Below are positions 1-11,809 of a DNA stretch of 64,000 nt, piece after piece. Numbering within the stretch: the stretch's first letter is position 1; each line of letters begins with the position of its first letter. This DNA is from Phoronis australis (lineage: Eukaryota; Phoronida; Phoronidae), in NCBI GenBank assembly GCA_002633005.1, contig NMRA01000055.1, positions 918,954 through 982,953 on the forward strand. The letters run 5' to 3'. Under the pieces are notes generated by a model, which was not told the origin of the DNA, did no database searches, and worked only from the letters and a program-made list of their open reading frames with translations. The position numbers and the translations under genes are program-made.

Positions 1-585
1 CTCCCCCGGGAAATTTTAGAAGCTATATATATATATGTTCAGATAGGTGTGTTCGTAGACTAGATTCAAACATATGACGACATTTTCGGTATTTGCTTAT
101 GATTTCGACATAATGTCTGTGGTCTAGCTAGTGCAAAATTTTCTGTTCATTGTCAGCATTATACTAATGCATATAGGTGAAATACTACCGGAGGTCGGTG
201 CGTACGTGTCACAACTGACTACTCTTTTTGTTCATTTGAATCGCCGGTCAATAAATGCTTGTTTTATATAATCTATAAACAATTTGCCAATACTGCAGGC
301 AAAGAGATGAAAACTACAAACTACAAACAAACTGGATTGGCTGTCATCTTTAATAAAATGCTTTACCTGATTTTCTGTAAGCTTCAACTGTCGTACCGAA
401 TATAATCTGTAAAGCGCTCAACTTGTAAGACGCAAGCGCAGACATGCGGGACACATAACGCGTTTTTCTCAAAAAGTTGAGTGTTTTTTCATTACCGTTT
501 CGGTGCAAATGCTCCTGAGGGCTACCGAAATATCACCCTTTAAACGCAAAAATTAAATCAACGAGTAGGGGGTATATCCGTAAGG

Positions 586-745
586 GGAACAGGGCCGGGG
601 AATATAGGGTCAGGGTAACGTCGGGATGGGGGAACATGGGTACGGAAGAACACGGGGACGGGGGAACACGGGGACGGGAGAACACGGGGACGGGGGAATA
701 TTAGTTGAGGAGCACAGGGACGGAGATTATAGGGACCGGGGAACA
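586..745 (+). repeat. G-rich degenerate minisatellite
   Basis: About ten imperfect units of roughly 15 bp with the core GGGAACACGGGGACG. Many runs of three to five G on the plus strand give it G-quadruplex potential. No gene is visible between 1 and 1078; the rest of that stretch shows nothing I can name. Confidence 0.8.
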
Positions 746-1078
746 GTAGGTGGACACTGTTTCGTTATTTAGGGCAAAATGACACTGGCAAATATACAGA
801 AAACCAAGCAACTTAAACCAAATGAATGTTTTTCATTCCAGGTTCTTGAAAGCGAAGGTTACGTATGCTGCTTCATCTGCCAAGCATGAACCGGCGAGGA
901 CAGTAAGCCGAAAACTTTCGAAGAAAACACTTGATTGACACTGAAGAACGTTAAGCTGCGTAAAAAATTAAAATGTGAAAAATACTCAATTGTTACAGAA
1001 AGAATAGCGAAAGCTAGTGAAACAGAATAGTCCTTTTGCGAGTTTATAACAATAACGCGAGATTACGTGAGACTTAAC

Positions 1079-2153
1079 TGTGACGTCACGGGAAGTGGGG
1101 CAAAAGCTTGGCGTTTGGCTCACTTGACCAATACGTTATCAGAGTGTATTCTGTTATTTTCTTCCACTTTTTGGCCGTTTAGTTCGAAAAATGACAAACA
1201 AGCATAGCTGTTATGGCAAATGAAATTCAGATTCGCACTACAATACGTCACTTCTATCGCGTTTTGTACTAATTTGGTTTCATGTATTTTAAACGGGCGA
1301 TAGGCGAAATCCGCTCACTGATTAAGTTTTCACCACGTCAAAAATACATTCTACATCTAAAATTTTCACCTAAAAAGGCGCTTACTTTCTCCAGTGGTAC
1401 TCTCTGCTTCTAAACATATCTTCGATGAAGCATAGCTACGGGAATTAGATGACTTTGGCGAAGAAGTCCAACTCCACATTGTCGTTACTGTTAACTTAAA
1501 CCGCGCGCGCGATAACCACAAAGTAGTTCAACTGGTCAGGTGAGTATGAGGCAAAGGCTAGCGCGAGACTGAGTGAACCGCGAGACCTGGCGCGTGACAC
1601 TTGCAAAATAACATGAGCACATATCAAGTGAATTTGTAAGATTTGTGCTCCTTGGACTTATTGTTCGTGATTTCACGTAACTTCCTCAAAATGGCGCCCT
1701 GTGAGAGAAACTTGAGCGAATTAAACCGCGAGGTTTTCATGGATAGGTTCAAGTTATTTGTTGACTAAATTGTATCCAGAGTCAGGGTATGTGTTAATTA
1801 ATTACTCCATGTGCGCATATGCATATTTCATTTGATTTTATTTGCTGCATTTTGAAGTGAGTAACTTTTTATGGGGAGAAACTATCGCCCCTGTGTGCCT
1901 GTGCATTCAGGCCTAGACCGGGTTGAGTTCCAATTTCAGCCCGTTCACAGCTTCACACAACATAACAAGTTCACATTTTCTTCGTCCATTCACAGTTATT
2001 CCACGATCCATCTACCATCTTTTAAGTTGTGTTAACGTTTTAAGCGTAAAATTCACCATAAGAACTCCAGTAAAATTTAGCGTGTGTAGCAAAGACTCGG
2101 GGCCAAACAAGAGCAATATGGCGGGTTTTGCCCCTTTTCCGGTGACGTCACAT
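1079..2153. mobile_element. Possible TIR-bounded element containing an interspersed repeat copy
   Basis: The left end at about 1079 (TGTGACGTCACGGGAAG, then GGGGCAAAA) is matched in inverted orientation near 2123-2152 (TTTTGCCCC, then CCGGTGACGTCACA), about 27 bp of imperfect terminal inverted repeat. The interior (1261-1900) is a copy of the family also found at 57.38-58.15 kb and 61.89-62.38 kb. Those copies do not show the same ends, so the TIR pair could belong to a host element that received the insertion. Confidence 0.4.
1261..1900 (+). repeat. Interspersed repeat family R1, copy 1
   Basis: Shares long stretches with 57380-58150 and 61890-62385: CATGTATTTTAAAC, GTCAAAAATACATTCTAC, a GATGAAGCAT block, CCAACTCCAC, TAACCACAAAGTA, GCGCGAGACTGAG, CTTGGACTT and ACTTCCTCAAAATGGC occur in the same order. 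No protein-coding capacity is evident. It may be a non-autonomous transposon. Confidence 0.75.
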
Positions 2154-4195
2154 CGACTAACGAGTAACTCGCTATCATCCATCGTGTCACAGGAAGTACA
2201 CTGCAGTTAAACGGCCAAGAGATGGACCGTCAGCTGACAACACAACTCCAAATAAAATGACTTGTATAATTGTTAAAAGACGTTGCAGTCCCCTCCCAAT
2301 GTCCTATGATATAGGGATGCTGAAAGGTTCTTGCATATTCTGTGGGAAAAAGAAGAAGAATGGACAAGAGTAACCAAGGGTCAAGATATTAACACTGCCT
2401 GGTTGCCAGTCCCTTCTCCGGCAAGCCACCAAATCATCTAGTAATGAGCGCTAAGACGACTGGGCTTTGAGTGATGTTGACCTAATAGAATGTGACATTA
2501 TAAACACATTGAGTTAAAAGGAATATAATTATCGATTCCTTGTTATAAAAAAATAAACATGAATTGACGCTGGCCTCACATTTTTGACTTTGCATTCTTC
2601 AGTTTATCTGTTTGAAATTATTTTGTTTTTATGAATTGAAAACGTCGCGCACAGTAGAACAGTAACCGCCTTTAGCACTTTCAGGTTTCAGGAGTCAAAC
2701 CTGCATTAGTCTGGTATGGCCAGGTACCCACACATAGGGAGTTATAGCAAACAGCAATGATGCCGCTGGACTGAGTCACAGACAGACTGCACCTTTACTG
2801 CTTTACTACATCTTACGTGAGCACTGGTAATTTTCCTTCGGGTTTAGATGGGAAACAGAGCCTTAATTGTTACCAGTAAAACAAAAACAACCAATAATGG
2901 AAAGCACCGCAGTTTATTACTCTCAATGTGACCTTTACGTACGTCGTGACACGTACAAGAACTGAGTAAAGACACGTACCCAGATTAAAATTTCCTAGGG
3001 CCTTGAGCTACCAGACACTTGCAAGGCACTAGGGCTAATTACAACTTCAAATCAATTTTCAGCCCTCCCCCCTGTCGACACAGTGTTCACTCTCCAGCAC
3101 ACAAGTTTTGATCCCACTCCTCCAGGTCCGGCGCTCCAATTTTAGAGCTACTCCCGATCGCCTCAAACTTTGCTTCTCATTGGCCTCTACCACGAAGTAG
3201 GGTTCTATGGCCATGAGGTGGAGCCCCCGCACAAATCTAGGCCCCTAAACCATTCGGAACAGCTAGGGTACTTTTGTAGCATCAAATTTCCCATTGCGCA
3301 TATGCAGATTCACTCACACGGCAAGTCATGTAACTTAACTGGGGAATGGTTGGCCTCATGACTGTAGTCCTCGCTTGTTCCGAAAAAAATCACCTCCAAG
3401 GGTAGCCGAAACACTTCGAGTATTTTCGTACTCTCAAATTTCGCATAAGAGATGAAGCTATCTGCGCGTGTGTGAACTTCTGTCACTTGTCCGCACACAC
3501 GCAAATAGCATTTTCCATCTCCGAGGGGAAATTTGAGCTAGGCTATGAAAATACCCGAGGTGTCCCCGCCGCTGCGAGGGGAAATTTGTAACTTTGAAAA
3601 CTAATACCCGAGGTATCCCTAGGCGAAATTGTTGGCGACTGATGGCTGAAATGAGAGGCAACATGTAGGCACTGCAATAAACAGGGATGACGGTGGGGGA
3701 GAGGGGGAGGCAAACGCAAAACTGAATGTGTTTCTGCCAGGGGAAGGGTCCTTTTCCATGCACGGTGGGGGGCATAGCCCCTTTTTAGGCCTCATGGCTA
3801 TGTTTGTCCTAAGACCTAATCTTAAGGTGTAATCCAACCATAGTTCAGTCTGTCCCTAACCTAACCCTTAATTGTAGCCAATACATTATAAAAATAAAGT
3901 TCACGCCCGGTTAGACAAATTTCTGGACGTGTGTGTTTTGCAGCCCAGTATGAGAGCAGTATATCTAGTAATGCACTGACGATATCACAAGGTTCGTTTT
4001 TGATTTTGAATCGACGTGAGAGTGTTTGCCAATGGGAATGTTTTAAAATATTTCACACAGCTCAACTATCGCCGCCTTCAAAAAGAAATCATCAGAAAAG
4101 AGAAAAATGTTGAACAAATTCACTGCTTCAATAGATTATTATAGATTATTGCCACGGGAATGAGACACGGATAACATTTTACTTAAAATATTGAG
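2154..4195. other. Non-coding stretch, no gene recognised
   Basis: No exon-like ORF with splice signals or homology was found here. The only structure is a tandem pair of about 47 bp at 3521-3625 (GAGGGGAAATTTG followed by AATACCCGAGGT, twice). Confidence 0.5.
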
Positions 4196-4204
4196 CACCC
4201 AGAT

Positions 4205-4315
4205 AACGGTAATAGCCATTAACAGGGGTCCCGCATTTTGAGAACTAGCTTTGGCTGCACAGTACGGGAATCAAACTGGTCAAAATTCGAGGCAGTCCCT
4301 GCAGGTTATTGTTGC
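4205..4315. mobile_element. Hairpin MITE family M1, copy 1
   Basis: Left arm CGGTAATAGCCATTAACAGG then GGTCCCGCATTTTGAGAAC; right arm CAAACTGGTCAAAATTC then CCCTGCAGGTTATTGTT. The arms are imperfect inverted repeats and match the other M1 copies. Confidence 0.65.
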
Positions 4316-4699
4316 CTAGATATTTATCCAATCCGCCTTAGGCACAGCAGCCATTCAGGATCAAGTGACATAACTTTAATCTTTTTAGCACTCTGGACCC
4401 AGAATTTTGAAATGGGACCCGTATTTTTGCAACGACAGCCATTTCAACGAACCAGACCACGTTCACTCGCTTTGTTGTTTCTCTCCAAAGTCCCAAGCTA
4501 AGCCTGCATACAAGATGCTCCGATTACAGCAAACAACAGTTGCCACGGACCTTTAAGACAGGCTCTGAGAAGGTTTATTGTAATCACGAGCTTCGACCGA
4601 AGTTAATAGATGATCATTGCAATTAAATTGCAATACTTTATATCATGTGAATGGGGAAAGTAAAAAACTGAAGTAGTCTACGAGTCAGCCTGGGAGAGA

Positions 4700-5374
4700 G
4701 ATACCTTGCGAAGGTGGCATACACGAAACGTGCCACTCTGACCGCTGACTTGGCCACGGTCAGAGTCCCTGTGAAAGGGTGCATTTCCAAATTAAATTCC
4801 ATAACGTCACATTCATCCCCGATTTGCCTTACAACTACAGCATCAAACTTATCTGGTCAGAAAATTCCCAAAGACAACAACTCAAGCACAACCGGGCGTA
4901 TTCAAAATACCAACATTTTCTCTTTTTATAAGTTTGACACTGATATCATTCACAAAAATATTGAACAGAACTGGACCCATGATGGATCCCTGCGGCACTC
5001 CCTTGGCTATATCTAGCCAATCACTAGACATTCCACCGATCCTAACACGATGCTTCCTTCATGACAGATAGGACCATAATAGGCACATGCCTGTTCACTC
5101 ACACCGTACGCTTTTAACTTTGCGATCATGACTTGTTGCGGGAGGCAGTCGAACGCTTTGCTCAGATCCATGAGCACTGTTCTAGAACACTAACTTTTTG
5201 TTCAGCAGCAAACCTCCAATCTTCAACCATACCTAGAAAAAATGATTGGCAGCTATATTCGCTCCTATAGGCAGCAATCCGCGGATCCAATATAATATCT
5301 AAAAACGGGTTTATCTGTAACATGAGTCTCTCAAAAATCTTGGAGAGAGCTGACAGTAAACTCACTGTTGTCAT
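4700..5374 (-). pseudogene. Decayed non-LTR retrotransposon reverse transcriptase fragment
   Basis: On the minus strand, 5374-5180 reads LLSALSKIFERLML, then DPRIAAYRSEYSC and GMVEDWRFAAEQK, typical of the fingers region of CR1/Jockey-like reverse transcriptases. After a frame change near 5180 the adjacent frame reads VLMDLSKAFDCLP (catalytic motif A context), then GVPQGSIMGPVLFNIFVNDI (motif B region). Further frame changes and stops follow towards 4700, and I see no intact YADD block. The element is 5'-truncated and inactive. The downstream end is uncertain. Confidence 0.85.
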
Positions 5375-5399
5375 GAAGCACAGCGCCTTGTTTATTATT

Positions 5400-8300
5400 T
5401 GAATACATATTTGTAAGAAGCAGTTCTCGTGGACTAGTTAATGATAGAAAGAACATTAAACTTGCAGGTAATATGAATTTCTGTGTTTTAATTAGCCATA
5501 CCAGATTGATTTTTGTAATTAAGAGTTTACATGAACAGGATGATGATTAAAAGACAATTACAACTGCAGGTGATACCAGTATCCGCTGATTTAATCAGTC
5601 ACACCGTCTTGTATAAATTTCCAGTTGTCATTTGATGTAGATAAGGCATGCGATTAAGACGAGGATTCACAATTAACTTCGAGATTGAACACCAAGGAAC
5701 CTGCACGTGGTTAACTAAGCATCAGGTAAACCACTTTTTCAAGAAAACTTTTCATTAAGAAATGAAAATTTTACCACTGGCGTAAGAACTCATGGATAGC
5801 TTGCAGGCGAGAAAAGGCTTTTGTACTATTTTAGTATGAACTCGAGATAAATGTCTTTAGCTTTGTGGCTGAGTACATTGCGGTTCACGCAGATGAGCAG
5901 TCAGACAAAATTCACACTTTGAAGTAAACAATTAATATAACTGCTTCGCTGTCCCATCGTGGTGTTTTCTCCAGTTTTCGATTCTGTTTAAGGTTCTCAT
6001 TCGCTTGAAACAGATATAAACGGCTCAAATAAAAAATAACAACAAAAAAATCGCGGGCAGCTGAGTGATGGACCGGCAGTACGTTCCACCAGGAAGACGC
6101 TGAACTCGCAACAGGACAAAGGTCCAAAACTGCGAGTAAAGCACCTACTATTTCTTCAACTTACTTAACAATTCTTCAAATATCCGTAGATATTTCTTAC
6201 ATCTATGTTTCAACTTCTGACGTTGTTACACAGATTCAAAACTACGCAAAAATTCCCCCAAAATATCCCTAACAAGTCCTAAATCAACTACCCGTGTTCT
6301 ATTCACTTTTCTTGCTCCTGCAAACGTGACCTTTTCATTCATAGTGTTACTACATGAAAAGTGGAACGTGCATGTTCATTGGCTTGGAAAAAAATGGAAG
6401 CTTAAGTTCTAATTGGCTGTGCCGCAGAAAGACGTCTTGCTTTGGAAACCAATTGTCGTCGTTTAGTGAAATCTACCTACAATGCATGGTAGACGAAATA
6501 AAAACTGCCGCCAGCCACCTCGTTAGCTTGTGAACTTATTCGACGAGGTCTACCCAGTTTATGGGCCATCGCATCTTGCCTAGCTCAAGTCCTGGCTCCA
6601 CGCGAGAACGTGCATTTTTCATTCTTGGTCCTTTTGCTTATACTTTAAAGCCTTCATACCATGGTCACCAATACTTGAACCCAGTTACCAACAATTTTGG
6701 TATGATATTTTAAGTATTTATTCTTCAATATTTGTACCTGTAATCAAAAAATAAACGCAAGAGTTAAAAACTTTAAAATTTTGTGTGACGTCATTAGTGG
6801 AAGTCCGGTCTCCGCCACTGTGTTGTTCTACACCAGCCGTGAGCTGGAGTGGTCTGAGTGGTATCACGGGCAGTTATTGGTCTTCATCTGAACCGTCCAC
6901 GGTAGAAATATATACGAACTAAGAGTAATTGAGTGTAACTGAACCGAAATACACGCAGTAGCCGGGTTTTCACAGCGTTTTATTTCAGACAATGAACTGT
7001 CGATAAGCTCCGAACATCGATTAACAATACTAGTCGGCCATATTTTTGACAAGAAAATTACAAAAAAGATAGTTAAGTGTCAGATAGATCGTGAACATGA
7101 AAGACATGGTTTTTTCAGTCTTTCGATTTACTACAGATAAACGATTATTTCGAGTATGTCAGCCGGACAACGTTGCCACCTGTTCGTTTGGCTTCAGTCG
7201 TGTTTGTCTCCGTTCGAGTTTCTCGGCATACCTGTTCCGAGATTGTGCTTCTTTTTACAACAGGTCCACCGATTCCAAAAACTTTTGCGTTAATCAGTCA
7301 CCAATGCCTAGAACTACATTTAAGCGCCGCAATTTTCGAATCCATTCTTTTTAATTATTTACCGACCACGGCATTCAAGATGCCGTGGGAGAATTGCTTT
7401 CACGTCTTTTTTTAAAAGTCCGAGGAATAAAGTTGCTAAAAATGAAGCCGCATACAAGCGTTCTTTATACTTGTATTTAGCCTGAATAATGCAAGTGTTT
7501 CGAATATACGACGACAATTTATATTTGCAGAAATGAAAAAGATAGATTTAAGATCACTTTTTCCAATACAATTACTAAGTCAAATTTTTGATGTTCCAAA
7601 GATCGTAAACTGTTGGTTATCATTCAAAACACTGTTGCAATGGCAACAAAGAAGCATATGAAAATATCGATGATTTAAAGTAGAGGGAGCTTTACAAAGC
7701 ACAAAATGCATCGTTACTCAACACCATTTTCGAGTATGAAAATGAAATTTGGGATCGACAATTCAAACCATACCAAAATTCCGGAAGTTGTTGCTTCAGT
7801 ACTTTAATTAGCTGCTGGCATGCTATTGGCTGCAAATCTACTCGTGTGGTTAACTGTATCAACAGTAATCTCCCTTCGCGGGACTTGCACTGTCGGCTAC
7901 ACTCACCCGACGATACCGCTGTTCTGGTCCAGTGCAAGTATACATGGTCCTGCACCAAGTAAATACAGTATGTCTTCAATAACCCTTTATGGCCCTAGTG
8001 TGTACATCATTATTTTCGTTACGCTATTTATGTTGCGCTCTCGAAACTCCAGAGGCTCATCAAAAGGAAAAACTACTGCATTTGTTTTCCATTGTATTTA
8101 ACACGCCCCATACACTAAGACGTACGTTGCCTGTCTATGATTCACTGGCAAACACTACTTGAATTGAAAATTACACTAACCTTGCTTTGCCTTTAACGTT
8201 CAATTTTTATGAAAATTTTGTATTTTTCAAGATTTGTAATGCCTTCTTAATTCATTATGCGCCGCATTTAAATTGTCTTAATGACCTTTGTTTTTAACAA

Positions 8301-8560
8301 TTTTACACCAAGTGCGGCCGAGTGAGAATTAAACGGTGTATGATTTTGTAATTTTACTTACCGTATTCATTGGTATAATGGTTTTAAATACGAAGTCTGT
8401 GTAATCAGTTTACTTCGCAGACACCGATTTGGGAAAGTATAATTAATTTACCCTGTGAGAACGGTACGTGGAGAATTACCGGTAATTGTTTCTGGCTCAC
8501 TGACCCGCTCGCCTTCTCTCACCGCGCACGAGTAAATGAAGATTTAATTAATATTTCAGA
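5400..8560. other. Non-coding stretch upstream of the prohormone-like gene
   Basis: Several short ORFs occur (for example 7091-7354 and 7820-8101) but none has recognisable protein content, repeat structure or a supporting splice context. The promoter and first exon of the gene at 8571 should lie in the 3' part of this stretch; I could not place them. Confidence 0.45.
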
Positions 8561-8570
8561 AGGAAGGAAG

Positions 8571-8855
8571 ATGAAGTGCTCTCAGGTTCTCTTCACGCTT
8601 CTTATACTAACTTCTGTCGTCGTTTTGACATCACAAGCCGCAGAAGTTCCCAGTAAACGTGCCTGTCCGCCGCCGTGTCGTTTGTCAGAAACAAAACGAT
8701 GGATTCACACTACTCCTTCTGGTGGCGAAGAAGGAAAACGATGGATTCAGACTACTCCTGGCGGCGAAGAAGGAAAACGATGGATTCAGACTACTCCTGG
8801 CGGCGAAGAAGGAAAACGATGGATTCGGACTACTCCTTCTGGAAGAAAGAAATGA
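8571..8855 (+). CDS. Secreted tandem-repeat prohormone, candidate neuropeptide precursor (94 residues)
   Basis: Residues 1-24 form a classic signal peptide (Lys2, then a Leu/Val/Ile core ending TSQAA). After a Lys-Arg at 29-30 comes a short ACPPPCRLSE peptide with two cysteines and another Lys-Arg at 42-43. Four tandem units follow: WIHTTPSGGEEGKR, two identical WIQTTPGGEEGKR and a final WIRTTPSGRKK before the stop. Every unit ends in Gly plus Lys/Arg, the signal for prohormone convertase cleavage and C-terminal amidation, so products such as WIQTTPGGEE-amide or WIRTTPS-amide are predicted. I do not recognise the family. The ATG is preceded at 8557-8559 by an intron-like acceptor (AATATTTCAG), so a 5' UTR exon is likely upstream. 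The two middle 39-nt units are identical, showing recent unit duplication. Other frames are also open across the repeats, as expected for a unit length divisible by three. Confidence 0.72.
   Translation: MKCSQVLFTLLILTSVVVLTSQAAEVPSKRACPPPCRLSETKRWIHTTPSGGEEGKRWIQTTPGGEEGKRWIQTTPGGEEGKRWIRTTPSGRKK
8698..8850 (+). repeat. 39-42 bp tandem coding repeat within the prohormone-like gene
   Basis: Four units beginning GATGGATTC(A/G)(C/G)ACTACTCC. Unit 1 is 42 nt, units 2 and 3 are 39 nt and identical, unit 4 is partial and ends at the stop codon. Unit lengths are multiples of three, so copy number can change without breaking the frame. Confidence 0.9.
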
Positions 8856-9286
8856 ATCAAAACTGGTCACCAGAGTAACTTTATTTGAAATTTACTCATT
8901 CGCAACATNGTCGTTACTATGATGCTTGACAACTGACCAAGATGCCACAAAATATGATCTAACTTTTCGAAAACATTTATTTTGCACGGACATATTTTGC
9001 TTCGTCGCGGCGTATGGCAACGACCCAACGCTTCCGAATCTCAACGTCTTTAGAGATTGTAAAGCAGACAGTTGCATGTCCGTATTTTTTTTAGCCGTTC
9101 GCGGAACAACACGGACTGAAACACAGACTCCTAAGCCGATAAGCTAACAGAGCTATCGTAGCGAGCCTCGTTTTGGAACGCGCCTCCTGTCGGCGTGAAT
9201 AGGGTCTATGTCGACGACTCAAATAGAAAATCTTGCAGAGCGGGTTCGAAACAGGCCTCGGTTTCCCGCCAAAATGTTATCTAACG

Positions 9287-9318
9287 CCGTGTAATAACTA
9301 AATGGGTTATTACACGGT
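9287..9318. repeat. Short perfect palindrome
   Basis: CCGTGTAATAACTAA, a three-base spacer region, then GGTTATTACACGG: a hairpin with a stem of about 13 bp between two unrelated repeats. Confidence 0.7.
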
Positions 9319-9458
9319 TATATTGGCCATTCGAGGCTAATATTGTGGTATAAATATAGATGATTAGATGGCGAAGTCGTTATCCCCCGTATTCTAGAGC
9401 CCGAGTGGATTTTGGAGAATTATTGAAATCTTGGTTTTTAGCGAAGTCCCAGGGTTAC

Positions 9459-9895
9459 TGTGCCCGTTTGCATGAAACAGTCTCAAATAGGGACTCGACT
9501 AAGTTCTCTAAATCTACTGCGTATTTTTGGACATGTAAAACACCAATTGTCCTTTCTTGTATTGTTTTAGTTTCATTGCTAAGTCAAGTTTTCACTTTGA
9601 TACAACTCGAGAGTGAACTCTACGTTGAATTGTCAATATTATCGGAAATAATTAGGGGGTCTTTTCATGCAACACCCCCAATTTAAGGACTGAGTCCCTA
9701 TTTATTTTCAATGACCTCTGTGCTCAGTTTTTAGTAATAGTGTTAAAAAATGTCATTAATGAAAGAGGCGCTCATAATAAATATGAAATGATAGACAAAT
9801 ATTGCATCTGTGAGTCCATTAAGACACAAATACACAGAAAGACTTAGGAACCTTAGTTGAGTCCTTATTTGGGACTGTTTCATGCAACCGGCCAC
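9459..9895. mobile_element. Non-autonomous element with about 70-bp terminal inverted repeats
   Basis: Left end GTTTGCATGAAACAGTCTCA with AATAGGGACTCGACTAAG; right end CTTAGTTGAGTCCTTATTT with GGGACTGTTTCATGCAA in inverted orientation. The inversion continues inwards (AAATCTACTGCGTATTTTTG against ACAAATACACAGAAAGAC). Internal sequence shows no transposase. Length about 435 bp. Confidence 0.75.
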
Positions 9896-10639
9896 TGAAC
9901 TCTACCGTTCAGGCCTTTGTAAGTCCCGTGAAAGAAAAGGGGGCGGGTCGGGTTTGACAGCAGCCGTTTTGTGAACTCAATGGGAAGGGATTACCACGAA
10001 TGGTATTCAGTTGTTCCTTTGAAGTTGTTTTTTTTTGAGTAAATTTAATCCAGAAATTTGGCCTCTGCTCTTGTCTACGACGGATACCGATGTGCCGTTA
10101 TTTTCAGAGCACATCCTTGTTGAGCCCTTCAAGTTGGTGCGAATCCAGGGTGGAGCTCAGAACACTAGAACATCGCCGAAAGCAAGACTTCGTGATATTA
10201 GATGAAATATTGCCGTTTACTTTAAATGAGATCACGTGATTTTGGCTATATTTTGCGAAGTTCTACCATTAGTGAGAAATTGCCAAAAATCTGGTTGGTA
10301 ATGACATATTTTAACTTCACGAATTTTCTGTAATCTAGTTAAAGAACATCCCGATCATGGTCTCCTTTCTTGCACCGGGGCCGTCTTGAATTTGTGATTT
10401 TAGGTAAAAATGGCTAAAATCGCACTTTTTGGTCATCTTAATGTGGCATCTCCTTTTTACCGGTGGACGTAGCAAACAAGACATGACTTTGTTGAATTCC
10501 TTCAACTTTGAGAAACCCCATGGAGAGCAGGCCTACTTTCTGTCAGTTATGCTTTTTTCAGGTGATAGGATTCAAACAAAGGCTTTCTTAACCTAGACCA
10601 GCGATAACGCCTAAGTCAGTCACTCGAACTGTGGTCTTG

Positions 10640-10800
10640 GTTCTCATATCAGATGAGGAAGCGGAACCATGTTACGCACGCAAGAGACCTATATCGTCTT
10701 TGCCGGTTACACGCAAGACTTCGCGAGATATCGCCATGTATTACAAGCGAAGCACATGTTCCTTGCTTACCGAGATTCATGCGTCTACGAAACTACCCTG
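10640..10800 (+). repeat. Interspersed repeat R2, copy 1
   Basis: Matches 34255-34400 in the same orientation: both hold CGCAAGAC, GAGATATCGCCA, GTATTACAAGCGAAGCA, a GAGATTC block and CATGCGTCTACG or CATCTACG in order. The family is not identified. Confidence 0.65.
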
Positions 10801-11619
10801 TACTGAACCCAAAGCACCCGTTACTGGAAATGTTAATTTTAAAATTATTTAAAAATAATTAGCCTAGATATCCTGTTAAATATGTACCGAAAACCCACAT
10901 ATCTTATTGATTACGATGCAACTCAATTACCTGTTTGTTTATGCAGTGTGTTCCTAGAATTTTATTTTTTTGTGTTAATTTTTGTAAGACTGTCTTTGTC
11001 AACGCTGAAGAGGGATGTAGTATCCTGGAGTGATTCATGTCACATAATTAACCATATACTAAATGATGACGTAGTATATTCTTGGAATATCCTGCTATTT
11101 GGGCATGTGTTCTAGGAATATTCTTCTTTAATGGTAACATCTTTAGCCTACTTGTATTGACACGTCATACGTGACAACCATTATGAAAGTCACGTGTAAA
11201 AATTTCATTGATAAAAAGCTGTTCTTTGGTTTAAAAGCAATACCGGCACTTTTGAAACAATCTGTGCTGGACGATTTAAACGAATTTAGGTGCCACGAAT
11301 CTTCATGTACAGAAACAACCTTGCCGACTAATCGCTGTGTTGCTAGGGTAGGCTCTCGAGGATTCTCTCACATTTTTACGAATTCTGGCGAAGCTAGGTC
11401 AAGGAAGCGCTCTGCGCGGGTAGAGCTCGCAAGAACTTCGCCGAGGTACATGTAGCTAGCTAGGGCAATAACGTTATGTACATGGGGACATCTCACAGTC
11501 TTGCGTTCTCGCCTCCACAGAACGCACGCCTCGCGTGTTCAACCCGTAACTTGAGGGCTGCGTACGAGTCAGTGCGACTCCAAAAACCACCGCAACGAAA
11601 AAATAAGACACTTAGTGCT

Positions 11620-11808
11620 TCTCAAGTCCAGAGGCGGAGTTCAAATCCCCCTCGGGACAAGATCAAAAATAAAAAAATTCAATGAAAACAAAATCAGCTA
11701 CTTAAACCAAAAAATCTTCCCTCCGCTCCGGCGGCGCTACGCACCTCCAATTCGAGCGTATCCTAAACCCCGCCCCCTTAATGAAAACCTAGATCTGCCA
11801 CTTTAGTC
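11620..11808. mobile_element. Small TIR element with AGTGGC ends
   Basis: Left side CCAGAGGCGGAGTTC, right side CCTAGATCTGCCACTTTA, so the ends are inverted copies of a (G/C)AGTGGC(A/G)GATC-like sequence. A GC-rich block (CTCCGGCGGCGCTACGCACC) lies inside. No coding capacity. It resembles the 27065-27232 element in its ends. Confidence 0.5.
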
Positions 11809-11809
11809 A

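Noticed and set aside
8659-8922. Alternative open frames over the peptide gene (both strands)
   Set aside because: They are open only because the repeat unit is a multiple of three; they lack a signal peptide and cleavage logic.
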